In this document: positions 17,670 to 26,652 of the stretch, one piece after another | Layout of the letters: the number at the start of each line of letters is the position of its first letter | How positions within the stretch are numbered: the first letter of the stretch is position 1 | DNA from: Saprospiraceae bacterium | Lineage (GTDB): Bacteria; Bacteroidota; Bacteroidia; Chitinophagales; Saprospiraceae | Reading direction: 5' to 3' | Assembly: GCA_021604865.1 (NCBI GenBank) | Contig: BQJU01000046.1 | Coordinates: forward strand, 1 to 56,655 | DNA: 56,655 nucleotides | Notes under the pieces: generated by a model | Told to the model about the DNA's origin: nothing | Seen by the model: the letters and a program-made list of their open reading frames with translations, nothing else | The model's database searches: none | Translations under genes and position numbers: made by a program

Positions 17670-18443
17670 TCAGCTCTTTTGTTTAAACCTATCGATAGCC
17701 TTGCGTGTAAAATCAGAAAGAACCAATTGGCCACTAATGGCAGCCCGCTCTTCCAGCAATTGATCCCAATGGGCACAATCTTCCCAGAAAATACGTTTCA
17801 ATTCCTGCATGGCCGCAGGATTGCTCTTCGCCAATTTTTCGCCTAAATGTTCTATATAGGCATCTAATTGTTCCGTCGTTTCAAAAACTTCACTGAAGAG
17901 TCCCTTTTGTTTGGCCCATTCAGCAGTTCGCCATTCTGTGGCATTGATGGCTAATAAACTCATATCTGAAACACCCATTTTCCGGGCTACAGCGGGACCT
18001 ACCACAAACGGCCCAATTCCGATAGCCAGCTCGCTGAGTTTGACCGATGCATATTTGGTGGCCATACAATAATCTGTGGCTGCCGCCAAACCTACACCTC
18101 CACCAACGGCTTTGCCCTGCACCCGACCAATGATCAGCTTTGGACATTTGCGCATGGCATTGATGACTCGGGCAAAACCCATGAAAAATTGTTTGCCGGT
18201 TTCAAAATCTTGAATGGACATAAGCTCGTCAAAGCTGGCGCCAGCACAAAAGGTTCGTTCTCCTTCACTTTTTAGAACAACAACTTGTACCGAATCGTTG
18301 GCTCCAACTGCTTCAATGGCGTCTATTAGCATGGCCAATAGGCGCCCCGGCAGCGCATTGTGGTCAGGATGGTGAAAAATAATGGTGGCGATGCCTCCCT
18401 TGATGACTGTCTCTACAGTGCCTAATAATGTTCTATCTTCCAT
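17670..18443 (-). CDS. Enoyl-CoA hydratase/isomerase family protein
   Basis: A 257-aa crotonase-fold protein of usual length. The CoA-binding/oxyanion segment is CAGASFDEL at about 66-74, and the second oxyanion-hole region is VQGKAVGGGVGLAAATDYCMA (about 108-128). SELAIGIGP at about 136-144 carries a Glu at one of the two usual catalytic positions. The first catalytic Glu of hydratases is less clear (KAVGGGVGL), so an isomerase or methylglutaconyl-CoA hydratase-like role is possible. It is the first gene of an operon with the 83-aa protein and fused E1. Its promoter carries a TetR-type operator also present before paaZ. Confidence 0.9.
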   Translation of the reverse strand: MEDRTLLGTVETVIKGGIATIIFHHPDHNALPGRLLAMLIDAIEAVGANDSVQVVVLKSEGERTFCAGASFDELMSIQDFETGKQFFMGFARVINAMRKCPKLIIGRVQGKAVGGGVGLAAATDYCMATKYASVKLSELAIGIGPFVVGPAVARKMGVSDMSLLAINATEWRTAEWAKQKGLFSEVFETTEQLDAYIEHLGEKLAKSNPAAMQELKRIFWEDCAHWDQLLEERAAISGQLVLSDFTRKAIDRFKQKS

Positions 18444-18470
18444 ACGAATGAATGTTCGTTAGCAAAGGTA
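18444..18470 (-). promoter_or_regulatory. Promoter -7 box with TetR-type operator before the enoyl-CoA hydratase operon
   Basis: On the minus strand TACCTTTG (18463-18470) fits the Bacteroidota -7 consensus TAnnTTTG. Three bases downstream lies the 16-bp imperfect palindrome ACGAACATTCATTCGT (18444-18459), which touches the start codon. The whole 27-bp block matches 39017-39043 before paaZ at 23 of 27 positions with identical spacing. An operator over the expected transcription start implies repression. The regulator is not in this window. Confidence 0.75.
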
Positions 18471-18486
18471 AGGATAATTCACCTAT

Positions 18487-18524
18487 AAAAAAACCGGTAC
18501 CGAACTGCTTCGATACCGATTTTT
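18487..18524 (-). terminator. Terminator of the M36 protease gene
   Basis: Stem arms CGGTACCGA (18495-18503) and TCGATACCG (18510-18518) pair at 8 of 9 positions around a 6-base loop. On the minus strand the stem is followed by seven T. ATTTTT follows on the plus strand, so it may work in both directions. It lies 30 bp past the M36 stop and before the next promoter. Confidence 0.75.
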
Positions 18525-18554
18525 ATTGATTATAATCAGGTTCAAAACCTGTGT

Positions 18555-21500
18555 TTATTCGATCACAATTTTCTCAGTAATGATTCCTTTGCCAGAACGG
18601 ATCTTCACAAAATAGAAGCCGGCTGGCAGTTCCCCTACATTCACTGGAATCTGGTGGTAACCATTGCCATAACGATCATTGTGTTGTTTGATCAGGCGGC
18701 CATCAGTGCTGTATATTTCAATGCCAATTTCCGCTGTCGCAGCATTATCAAAGGCAATATTGATCACATCCTGAGCAGGATTTGGGAATACAGACAAACT
18801 TGTGAATGGCAATTCCGGATCATCCGTACCTGTTGTAACGTTGGTATCTACAATCGTACCGCGTTCAATTGCGAAAGAACAAGCTTCATCACCTTCTGCT
18901 GAGGTCACACAAGCCTCACTATTGTAATTGAACATATCCATCATTTCAAAATCATCCACAAACCAACCAATTCCGTCTTCTACTTCTCCTACAGCTTCTA
19001 AGTCGGAACCAAAGCGGAAACGAACAATAATATCTTCGCCCATATATGGACTCAAATCAATATAAGAAGCGATGAATCCATTGCTATTACCCCAGTAGCC
19101 AAACAGGTTGGGAACGGTAAAGGTCTGGTAAGACAATTGGCCACGATAGCCATTTTTAAAGATCAATTCATCCACATTGTCATAAGTGGCACCAAAATCC
19201 GTAGAAATCTGAACGATACCACCATCAACACCAGATTCTGTATCATAACGGTGATAAAAACGTAATACCGGTTGGTTACCGCTTACTGTGATTGGGCTCA
19301 ACAAGAACAATTCCTGGTCATTTTCCTCTTCTGTGTCGGGAACAAACCATGACTTGGTTCCGCTATGGGCATCATCAGAAGTGATATCCCAAATGAAATT
19401 TCCTTGCAAGTTATTGAACAACCAGTTGCCATCACCGCTTTCAATATCGTCATAAAACTGACGGGTAGATTTGAAGTCCGTTGTTGTACTCAACCTGTAG
19501 GTAATCAACTTTTGAGTTTGAGAACCCATATCTCCTATGTCAAAAGAAATTGTATTGCCTGAAACTTCCGCTGTAGCACCAGCAGCTGAACCACCAACAT
19601 AAGCCGTACCATTTGGCATTTCATCAGTGATGATAACACCGGTAGCAGTTTCATCCTTGTCGTTTCTTACTTCGAGGGTAATCGTAATTTCTTCCCCTGC
19701 GGCAATCAGCTCGGTAGCTTTCTTTTTAATCTTCAATTCCTTGATACAGATAGGTAATGGCTCGAAGGATTGTATCCCGTCATTGCGGTCAAAAGAGCTT
19801 CCCTGGCTGGCTTCTACACCAAAACCACGGCGGGCAAAAACTTCCCAAATCAAACATTCGTTAGCTCCTTCATTATTCACCGCATCAGCTACTAAAATGG
19901 CATCGCGGCCATCAATAAATCCAGGATTACAAGCCTGGTACTTCATGCCATCCATTACCAGCTGAATAGCGAGATTATTTCCGCCGGTTCCATTTAACTG
20001 ATCTTCGTCAAAGCCGTATTCATCTACCAATGCCCAGTACAAGTCCCAGACTGTAGAAACCCACACTTCACCCAGTGGGTGAGGAGCGTCAGTACCGATT
20101 ACATCGTCATAAGTTTTGTCGTTAATAGAAAAGTCGGTAGAATAAGGGAGCGATCGGATTCCACTACCATTGACACCATTACGTGTTGCATAATTTCCGA
20201 CACCGCGTACCATATCACCAGTGTCACCTGGCCGAACGGAAGTGATCAAAGCAAAGAAATCACTCCATCCTTCACCCATTTGTTCATCATTGCCTAAACA
20301 ACCAGCCTGTGAAGGACCACCTGTCAGACGGTTAGAAATACCATGGCCATATTCGTGAGCAATGATACCATTGTCGAAATCTGCATCAACATTTACTGGA
20401 CCCCCAGTATCAGGAAGCTCCAACTTGATTTCTACACCATCGTCAATCAAATTACGTAAAAGCTGGCAATCGGAACTACCCAGGCTGACCGTAGGAATGG
20501 TTGGATTAGGAATCTCTGGTCTACCCGCCATACCTGCCGGACTATTTTCATAGTTGCAAATGATGACTGCAATAGCTCCTGCAGCTTCACAATTCACCGC
20601 TTTTTGTTCAAAATAGCAACCACCTCGGTCGATGACGGCTATTTTACCATTTACTTCATCACCATTGATGATTTCTTCACAACCCAGATTTGGAGAGTTA
20701 CTACCATCAAGAGCTTCTACAAGAAATCCAATAATAGGCACACCAATTGGGGGACCGAAGTCAGCAGTACCGGTTTCGTAATCACCAACAATAGCCGGTG
20801 GAGAAAGAACAGACAGCAAACGGCCACCAACCCTATTCCACAAATACATTTGCATACGTCCACTTGCACCATCCTGAGGAGTAGAAAAATTGGCATTATT
20901 GGTGCCACTTCCATCCTGTGCTTCAGCACGAACAAAATCGCCGCCTGCGCCACCATTGCCATAGGTGTTTTGTTGGAAATTACCACTTTCTTCGTCAAAT
21001 CCATATTGATAGGTGAAATCGTGCATCATATTGTTCATGTAAAACAGCTGAGTTACAGCTGCTTCCTGGTAGGCTTCTGGCTCTTGAGTCTGATCATCAA
21101 ATGGATAATCAAAAATCAGTTCTGCACCGCCATCAGGCTCATCGCCTGCTGAATTATTTTCGTCTTCCGTGTCGAGATAAGCATGTACATTGTTACCACG
21201 AGTAATGGTATATTCTGCACCATCGCTACCGTTGGTATCGTGCCAGCCATAAGGAGAAGCACTTAGGATAGCTGGGTCAACCACTATTTCGCGCGCGCCG
21301 TGAATCGGGCTTTCTACAGGAACGGGGAAGATATGATAGGTGCCGCCGGCAACATTCATATTTTGTTCTGTTAAGGCTTCAAAAACAGTGGTTTTGGGGG
21401 CAAAAACAGCTACTGCTTCTTCGGTACAATGAGCATCATGGTCGTGGTCGGCATCAGAAGAAAAGCTACAATATACGGTTAGGTTATTGCGGGAAATCAA

Positions 21501-22112
21501 TTGGCCACTAAGAGCATCAATGGTCAGATCCCACCAATCGGGACTGTCTGTTGCATCCAAAGAGATACGCCAGGCTAGTGATAGCTTACCTGTCTTCCGG
21601 TTAGGCTCGAATGTCAACTGAGCTTTGATATCTGAATCGGAAATTGTTCCACCTTCAAAAACAAAGGATTTTCCTTCCTGGCTAATCATGCGCAAGGACG
21701 TTGCTACGGGAAGGCCTACCTCCTTAGCTCCCAATTCCACGGCCTGAAGAGCGCTGATCTGTGGGTTGGTAGCATTGATCCCTTCCACCAGATTGGCAAA
21801 AAAACGATTGGTAGCAAAGGCTACTTCTCCATTTGGCCGAATGTGGATACCCATAATGGCATTATTTACTTCTATTCCGGCATAGCGTTGAATGAAGTAT
21901 ACATGGGAAACCTCGTTGTGTTTGGTCATGTATTGGTCGCTGACTACCATATCGGTAATATCCGCTTGGGTAAGGTGCCATTGGTCCAGATTTTGTTCAA
22001 CATAGCGCAACGCAATATCCAATTTGCTTTGTTGCTGGGCCATTAACTGCCCTCCAAAGAGAACGAGTAGCAAGCTTAGTATAAAAGTCGTCTTAATCGT
22101 AATGTTTTTCAT
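18555..22112 (-). CDS. Secreted M36 (fungalysin) metalloprotease with PA and T9SS sorting domains
   Basis: An 1185-aa secreted protease. Order of parts: signal peptide (1-25, ending MAQ), an FTP-like propeptide (about 30-200), the M36 catalytic domain with HEYGHGISNRL near residue 585 (zinc ligands and catalytic Glu) and the third ligand in EGWSDFF, and an inserted PA domain (about 480-560, VIDRGGCYFEQKA). A DUF11/CARDB-like region follows near 800-870 (KKKATELIAAGEEITITLEV), then a MAM/jelly-roll-like region (about 890-1070), and a type A T9SS C-terminal domain in the last ~80 residues (SVFPNPAQDVINI ... GFYFVKI). It is probably a secreted or surface nutrient-scavenging protease. A hairpin terminator follows it. 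Confidence 0.95.
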   Translation of the reverse strand: MKNITIKTTFILSLLLVLFGGQLMAQQQSKLDIALRYVEQNLDQWHLTQADITDMVVSDQYMTKHNEVSHVYFIQRYAGIEVNNAIMGIHIRPNGEVAFATNRFFANLVEGINATNPQISALQAVELGAKEVGLPVATSLRMISQEGKSFVFEGGTISDSDIKAQLTFEPNRKTGKLSLAWRISLDATDSPDWWDLTIDALSGQLISRNNLTVYCSFSSDADHDHDAHCTEEAVAVFAPKTTVFEALTEQNMNVAGGTYHIFPVPVESPIHGAREIVVDPAILSASPYGWHDTNGSDGAEYTITRGNNVHAYLDTEDENNSAGDEPDGGAELIFDYPFDDQTQEPEAYQEAAVTQLFYMNNMMHDFTYQYGFDEESGNFQQNTYGNGGAGGDFVRAEAQDGSGTNNANFSTPQDGASGRMQMYLWNRVGGRLLSVLSPPAIVGDYETGTADFGPPIGVPIIGFLVEALDGSNSPNLGCEEIINGDEVNGKIAVIDRGGCYFEQKAVNCEAAGAIAVIICNYENSPAGMAGRPEIPNPTIPTVSLGSSDCQLLRNLIDDGVEIKLELPDTGGPVNVDADFDNGIIAHEYGHGISNRLTGGPSQAGCLGNDEQMGEGWSDFFALITSVRPGDTGDMVRGVGNYATRNGVNGSGIRSLPYSTDFSINDKTYDDVIGTDAPHPLGEVWVSTVWDLYWALVDEYGFDEDQLNGTGGNNLAIQLVMDGMKYQACNPGFIDGRDAILVADAVNNEGANECLIWEVFARRGFGVEASQGSSFDRNDGIQSFEPLPICIKELKIKKKATELIAAGEEITITLEVRNDKDETATGVIITDEMPNGTAYVGGSAAGATAEVSGNTISFDIGDMGSQTQKLITYRLSTTTDFKSTRQFYDDIESGDGNWLFNNLQGNFIWDITSDDAHSGTKSWFVPDTEEENDQELFLLSPITVSGNQPVLRFYHRYDTESGVDGGIVQISTDFGATYDNVDELIFKNGYRGQLSYQTFTVPNLFGYWGNSNGFIASYIDLSPYMGEDIIVRFRFGSDLEAVGEVEDGIGWFVDDFEMMDMFNYNSEACVTSAEGDEACSFAIERGTIVDTNVTTGTDDPELPFTSLSVFPNPAQDVINIAFDNAATAEIGIEIYSTDGRLIKQHNDRYGNGYHQIPVNVGELPAGFYFVKIRSGKGIITEKIVIE

Positions 22113-22283
22113 ACCGTAGTGTAAATTTTTTTATAAAAAGGCATTTTAAGAAGGCCCAAAATAGACAAAATATTATCCGGCAAATAATTAATGGCGCATT
22201 GTAAATATTGGCTGACCGACAAATTGCTTAATTAATCATATTATGAGGATAATTCTCAAAAAATTTCGACCTTCGGCTTTAGT

Positions 22284-23027
22284 ATGCAAGAAAAAACACA
22301 AATTATTTACGGCCGCCACCCGGTAGTGGATGCCATTAAAAGTGGAGCAACCCTGGATAAGCTTTTGTTGCAGCAGGGAATACGTGGAGAATTTGAAAAG
22401 GAAATTCGACACCTATGCCGGGAATATGATATCCCCTTACAGGTGGTGCCCAAAGAAAGGATCAACCGCCTGGTCAAGGGTAATCCCAATCATCAGGGAC
22501 TGGTGGGTATGTTATCCCTCATTCCTTATTATAAACTAGAGGATGTGCTGCCCACTATTTATGAGCGCTCGGAAATACCGCTGATTGTCCTCCTGGATGG
22601 CATTACGGATGTTCGAAACCTTGGAGCTATTGCCCGCTCAGCGGAGTGTTGTGGTGCTCACGCGCTGGTTATTGCGCATAAAGGCAGTGCTCAGATCAAT
22701 GCCGAGGCCATCAAATCTTCGGCTGGTGCACTGACCACATTGCCGGTTTGTCGGGAACAAAGTATGACCAAAGCAATGAGTATACTGGCCGTTGCGGGCA
22801 TTCAGGTGTTAGCCGGTAGCCTCAAAGCTGAAAAACTATTGCATCATCTTGATTTAAAAGTACCCCTTGCATTGGTCGTTGGTTCGGAAGGAGACGGCAT
22901 CAGCAATGCGGTAGCCCAAGATGCTGACGAATTGTTTAAGATTCCTCAAAAAGGGATTACCGATTCTTTTAATGTTTCGGTGGCAGCCGGCATTATGTTG
23001 TATGAGGTGATGCAACAACGGGGATAA
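22284..23027 (+). CDS. rlmB: 23S rRNA (guanosine-2'-O)-methyltransferase, RlmB/TrmH family
   Basis: A 247-aa SPOUT methyltransferase. The N-terminal substrate-binding domain starts IIYGRHPVVDAI and ends with NHQGLVGM near 71-78. The three TrmH-family motifs follow: LDGITDVRNLGAIARSAE (about 108-125, with catalytic Arg), VVGSEGDGIS, and IPQKGITDSFNVSVAAGIML. It methylates the ribose of G2251 (E. coli numbering) in 23S rRNA. The start fits RlmB exactly. It is convergent with the next gene, only 3 bp between the stops. Confidence 0.93.
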   Translation: MQEKTQIIYGRHPVVDAIKSGATLDKLLLQQGIRGEFEKEIRHLCREYDIPLQVVPKERINRLVKGNPNHQGLVGMLSLIPYYKLEDVLPTIYERSEIPLIVLLDGITDVRNLGAIARSAECCGAHALVIAHKGSAQINAEAIKSSAGALTTLPVCREQSMTKAMSILAVAGIQVLAGSLKAEKLLHHLDLKVPLALVVGSEGDGISNAVAQDADELFKIPQKGITDSFNVSVAAGIMLYEVMQQRG

Positions 23028-23030
23028 GTT

Positions 23031-24614
23031 TTACTCCTTAATCCTGACGATGCCCAGTTGAAAATCGGTTTTTGCAAATAACCTATAGCGCTGGGCTACA
23101 AAGAATAGCTCATTTTTGCTAATCTGTTTGCTATATCCCGGAACAAAAAGGGCATCCGTATCTTTTTGACCAAATAGTTTTTTTCGCGATAATTTTCCGT
23201 TCTTATCCTGAATGGTGACTACAGCTACACAGTCCTTATAATTTGTGATTTTTTTAGGCTTTGCTGTAAGCGGTCGCCTTAGGTTGTCTTTGTCATCATT
23301 ATAGAAAAAGTAAACCTCATCTTCGTTTTGTAAGGTAACAAAGGAACAATATAATGGGTCTGTCGATATTTGTTTTTTAGGAATTACAGCAACTCGTTCC
23401 AGTTCTCCATTCTTATCAATATTCATAGATAGGATATCCAAATTATAATAGACGGTGTACATCGGATTACGCGTACTGGCGGTGTTGAATTTTGTCTTCT
23501 TATATTGCTCCTCTGCTGTGATTGATATGGAACCATTATCCTTAAGTACGACATCCTGAAAGGTGAAATCTGTATCTAACCCCGTGTCGCCTTTTTTCTT
23601 ATCTACATTTCGGTCACTGAGCATCTCAATCTCTTCTTTGCCCATTGCCTTTTTATTGCTGACCAGAACCTTGCCATCTATCGCTGAAAGTTTTGTCAGA
23701 AAAGTACCAACTACCGGGCCATTTTTGGCATTGGAATAAATACCTGAACAGATGATTTCCTTGTTATTACTTAGCTTGATACCGGCACCACTGATATATT
23801 CTCCACCCAATTCAAGTTGATAAACTTTGGGACTTTTGGCGTCTTTTGTAAAGTGGAAGATAGACATATTGTAGGCAGCTACTCTGCCTTTGCTACCTCC
23901 TTTTTTACTTTCTTTGGCATTCTCATCTTCATATACTTTGGCCAAAATGTAGACACTGCCATCATTGCCGAGCACCATGGAGTTAAAAGTAAATTGGTTT
24001 TCAACAAAAGGAAAGTTGAACTTCCCATCCCATACTTTTTCGAAATTGAGGTCAACAACCGATAAAAATATTTCAGCCTTTTCTTTTTTTCCCTGATCGG
24101 AGATGGCAGCAAAGGCCAGTTGAGTGGTATCGTTAGATAGTTCCCAATAGGTCTCGGGGATATCTTTTTTACCGTCATATTGAAACTTTGCTACGGTTAC
24201 TTGCTTTCCTGCTTTCCCTTCAAAATCAATGGGGCGAACCATATACTTCATATAGTCTTCCTTCCTGTTTTTTTCTGATAACAGGAAAGCAAAATTCCCT
24301 TTGACATATTTGACTCCGTGGGTTTCTACTCCTTTGGCGTCGGTTTTGTATTCCTGACTGTATATCTTTTCAAAGGAAGGACTGTATTTTTCCAGAATCA
24401 TGGTGGTTTCATAATATCCAAAAACAGGAACCTTATGATATAGATAAATATAATGGCCACTATCATCGGAGTAAAGGTGGTCTTGAAAAAAGAACCCCTT
24501 TGATAATTTTAATTCCGGGCCTAACTCCACATCCAGGCTTTGCGAAATGGCTGTAAAACAGGGGAGACACAATAATATAAGAAAAAGGTATTTACTTTTG
24601 AAGCGCGTTAACAT
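23031..24614 (-). CDS. Secreted protein of unknown function
   Basis: A 527-aa protein with a signal peptide (about 1-25, ending AIS). It consists of repeated beta-strand-rich segments such as LGNDGSVYILAKVYED and LKDNGSISITAEEQY, which suggests a propeller-like fold of the kind common among uncharacterised Bacteroidota secreted proteins. No lipobox, transmembrane helix after the signal or T9SS domain is seen. No catalytic motif is recognised. A weak -7 candidate (GATATTTG on the minus strand) lies about 45 bp upstream. Confidence 0.8.
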   Translation of the reverse strand: MLTRFKSKYLFLILLCLPCFTAISQSLDVELGPELKLSKGFFFQDHLYSDDSGHYIYLYHKVPVFGYYETTMILEKYSPSFEKIYSQEYKTDAKGVETHGVKYVKGNFAFLLSEKNRKEDYMKYMVRPIDFEGKAGKQVTVAKFQYDGKKDIPETYWELSNDTTQLAFAAISDQGKKEKAEIFLSVVDLNFEKVWDGKFNFPFVENQFTFNSMVLGNDGSVYILAKVYEDENAKESKKGGSKGRVAAYNMSIFHFTKDAKSPKVYQLELGGEYISGAGIKLSNNKEIICSGIYSNAKNGPVVGTFLTKLSAIDGKVLVSNKKAMGKEEIEMLSDRNVDKKKGDTGLDTDFTFQDVVLKDNGSISITAEEQYKKTKFNTASTRNPMYTVYYNLDILSMNIDKNGELERVAVIPKKQISTDPLYCSFVTLQNEDEVYFFYNDDKDNLRRPLTAKPKKITNYKDCVAVVTIQDKNGKLSRKKLFGQKDTDALFVPGYSKQISKNELFFVAQRYRLFAKTDFQLGIVRIKE

Positions 24615-24736
24615 ATTGACTTATTCGTTTTGGGAATGAATGATTTTAATCAAATATCAAAATAAAACGGAGAGCAGAACTTAATTATTTTATGATTGAG
24701 GGATGAATATTATTCGAAAAGGCTAAAACTTTGTAT

Positions 24737-24810
24737 TCACCGTAGAGGTGCAGTGAACGCAGCGTGAAAATAGTAGTATTTTCTCTGCGTACTTCGTGCT
24801 TCTGCGGTGA
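24737..24810. repeat. Dispersed inverted repeat (TCACCG...CGGTGA type)
   Basis: An imperfect palindrome with arms of about 35 bp (24737-24772 and 24777-24810) around a 4-bp centre. The arms start TCACCG and share AGAGGTGC/AGAAGCAC and ACGCAG segments. Related single arms occur at 5601-5640 and 50749-50785. It lies in the gap between two divergent genes. Function unknown; REP-like. Confidence 0.7.
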
Positions 24811-24889
24811 GTTATTTTCCGACTATTCGCGCTCATGAACAAATTTATGCCCCCCCTTCTCAATTAGTTTATGATTTTTAGGAAAAAAC

Positions 24890-24897
24890 TATATTTG
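24890..24897 (+). promoter_or_regulatory. Bacteroidota -7 box TATATTTG
   Basis: TATATTTG fits TAnnTTTG exactly and lies about 60 bp before the chosen ATG at 24958. It argues against the upstream ATG at 24871, which would precede the promoter. No clear -33 TTTG was seen. Confidence 0.5.
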
Positions 24898-24957
24898 ATC
24901 ATTAAATTTGTTGAAGAAAGTATAATAGAGTTATTTCACCACACTAATTCCGCGCTC

Positions 24958-25761
24958 ATGATGCAAAGAATGAATAGCCGTTTGCAGATTTCAATTAAAT
25001 ACGTCGCCACTATTTTGTTTTTGTGTTTATGTTGTTCTAGTGGCCAGGCACAAGAACCTGAGAAAGAGGATGACGTAACCATTATTCGATTTGGTGAGGA
25101 ACACAAAGAAGTATATTCATCTCCTTCTTCTGGTATTAATATAAAGACGGGCCCTCTTTCCTTCCTTTCTGGTAAATTGTTAGTTGAAGTCGAAAAAGGG
25201 CTTGGTAATTTGATCAGTGTGCAAGGAGGTGTTGGTATCACCTTTAGGGCTATTTATGATGGTTATTCTACCGTTCAAGAGCTTGGTGGTGAGCGGGAGA
25301 GTTTTTGTGATAGTGAACAGTGGGCAAATGATCTTTGTGATGTTTATAGGGACTTCGATATTCGAGATGCAAAAATTGGCCCTTATCTGCACGCTTCGGC
25401 AAGGTTGTTTTTTGATAATGAAGGTTTTGAGGGAGCATACATAAGTCCTTCATTAACTTATAGTGTCAACCGATTTAAAGTACAAAAGGGGGAGATTATA
25501 GCCGGAGAGTTGACAAGGTTGGACAATGTATTTCAAAATGAGTATGAACGTAGATTGGATTTTAGCATGCGTTATGGTAACCAGTGGTTATACCCCAAAT
25601 TATCAGTTGAAGCTTTTATTGGATTAGGTATCCGCAAGGTTATGGCTTCCCGTCAGGATCTTGGATATGATGAACAAAATATACTCCAAAATGGAGAAAG
25701 AAAGTATGCTAATTCAGATGTTCTTGTTGAATTGGGCTTTCGAGTCGGATTTTTGTTGTAG
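24958..25761 (+). CDS. Secreted outer-membrane beta-barrel-like protein
   Basis: A 267-aa protein. The frame is open from 24871, but the ATG at 24958 (next ATG at 24961) directly precedes a proper signal peptide (ATILFLCLCCSSGQAQ) and lies downstream of a -7 box. The mature part alternates hydrophobic and polar residues and ends in VLVELGFRVGFLL, an amphipathic strand with a hydrophobic C-terminus typical of outer-membrane barrels. Segments such as GPYLHASARLFF and GAYISPSLTYSV look like successive strands. No named family is recognised with confidence. Confidence 0.75.
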   Translation: MMQRMNSRLQISIKYVATILFLCLCCSSGQAQEPEKEDDVTIIRFGEEHKEVYSSPSSGINIKTGPLSFLSGKLLVEVEKGLGNLISVQGGVGITFRAIYDGYSTVQELGGERESFCDSEQWANDLCDVYRDFDIRDAKIGPYLHASARLFFDNEGFEGAYISPSLTYSVNRFKVQKGEIIAGELTRLDNVFQNEYERRLDFSMRYGNQWLYPKLSVEAFIGLGIRKVMASRQDLGYDEQNILQNGERKYANSDVLVELGFRVGFLL

Positions 25762-25783
25762 ATTGAGTGCATGTCTCAACGGC

Positions 25784-25814
25784 AAAAACTCCCGAACTGT
25801 GTACAATCCGGGAG
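25784..25814 (-). terminator. Terminator of the S24 repressor gene
   Basis: Stem arms CTCCCG (25789-25794) and CGGGAG (25809-25814) enclose a 14-base loop. On the minus strand the stem is followed by TTTTT. It lies about 40 bp past the repressor stop and within the gap between the two convergent genes. Confidence 0.6.
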
Positions 25815-25855
25815 GAAAATCAAAAACAGCAGGATATTAATTCTTTAAAAGTGAT

Positions 25856-26590
25856 TTATAGATCACTGACTTTTCGGATGACTTGATACAATCGGGTGTA
25901 TTCGTTGACTTCCTCAACAAAGGGATCGTATTCCAGGTGATTGGCGGAAATGAGCTTCAAGTGGGCGATTCTTCCTTTGTTATTAGGAATACGCTGTACG
26001 TATTTTACCCACAATTGGCCATTGTTTTTCACCGCATATATTTTATTGTCTTTTATTTCATTAACACCAGCAATTTCGCGACAGATAACCAGGTCACTAT
26101 CCTGGATAACCGGTTCCATACTATTACCATTAATTGGGAAAGCAACTAAGCCACTTCCTGCAAGACCGGGGAGCGTAAAGAACTCAAAATCTTCTTGGGC
26201 AAAGCTGCTAGAGTCTACGGCAACACCGGCAAAAGCTTCGGTCGTTGTAAAGAGGATATTGCCAATTTTGCCGGAACCACGATCTTCCTTAACCGTTTCG
26301 GGTAGATCAAATCCAAATGGCGTACCAATACCGTCAATCAGGTAATTTTCGTTGACACTATATTCACGGCATAAGATTCTGGCTTGCCGATAATCGATGC
26401 AACGTTTGTCATCGGCATTGAGGTAGGCACGGATAATATGGCCATAAGCGCGATTGCCTAGTAGTTTTTCTGCAAAGTCACCCATTCCCCTTCCATTGCG
26501 ATCATTTTTAATGACCACACCTCGCTCTTCCAAGAGGTTGAAAACTTTAATAAATCGCTTGTTTAATGAAATTCGATCCTCCCTGATCAT
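25856..26590 (-). CDS. LexA-like transcriptional repressor with S24 peptidase domain
   Basis: A 244-aa regulator. The N-terminal half (about 8-90) is helical and HTH-like. The C-terminal half is an S24 protease with the catalytic Ser157 in GNSMEP and Lys196 in LWVKYV. An Ala121-Gly122 bond lies 35 residues before Ser157, the spacing of the LexA cleavage site, so RecA-stimulated self-cleavage is plausible. This is the phage CI/LexA/UmuD plan. No phage genes are near. Its 62-bp upstream gap holds repeated ATAAAACAA sites, so it probably represses itself. A solitary host stress regulator fits best. Confidence 0.88.
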   Translation of the reverse strand: MIREDRISLNKRFIKVFNLLEERGVVIKNDRNGRGMGDFAEKLLGNRAYGHIIRAYLNADDKRCIDYRQARILCREYSVNENYLIDGIGTPFGFDLPETVKEDRGSGKIGNILFTTTEAFAGVAVDSSSFAQEDFEFFTLPGLAGSGLVAFPINGNSMEPVIQDSDLVICREIAGVNEIKDNKIYAVKNNGQLWVKYVQRIPNNKGRIAHLKLISANHLEYDPFVEEVNEYTRLYQVIRKVSDL

Positions 26591-26597
26591 AATCGTA

Positions 26598-26646
26598 TTG
26601 TTTTATTTATTGACTGCAAGATAAAACAAATGATTTTATAAAACAA
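26598..26646 (-). promoter_or_regulatory. Probable promoter and operator of the S24 repressor
   Basis: The 9-mer ATAAAACAA occurs at 26621-26629 and 26638-26646 (direct, 17 bp apart) and inverted (TTGTTTTAT) at 26598-26606. On the minus strand TATCTTGC with TTG 20 bp upstream resembles a -7/-33 pair lying between the sites. This is the expected layout of an autorepressed promoter. Direct evidence is the repeats only. Confidence 0.45.
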
Positions 26647-26652
26647 AAAATG

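Noticed and set aside
20604-21152. Plus frame of 182 codons inside the M36 protease gene
   Set aside because: Antisense to the PA/catalytic region, Ile/Thr-rich shadow composition.
25856-26590. S24 repressor as a prophage remnant
   Set aside because: No integrase, structural or replication genes nearby; neighbours are host genes.
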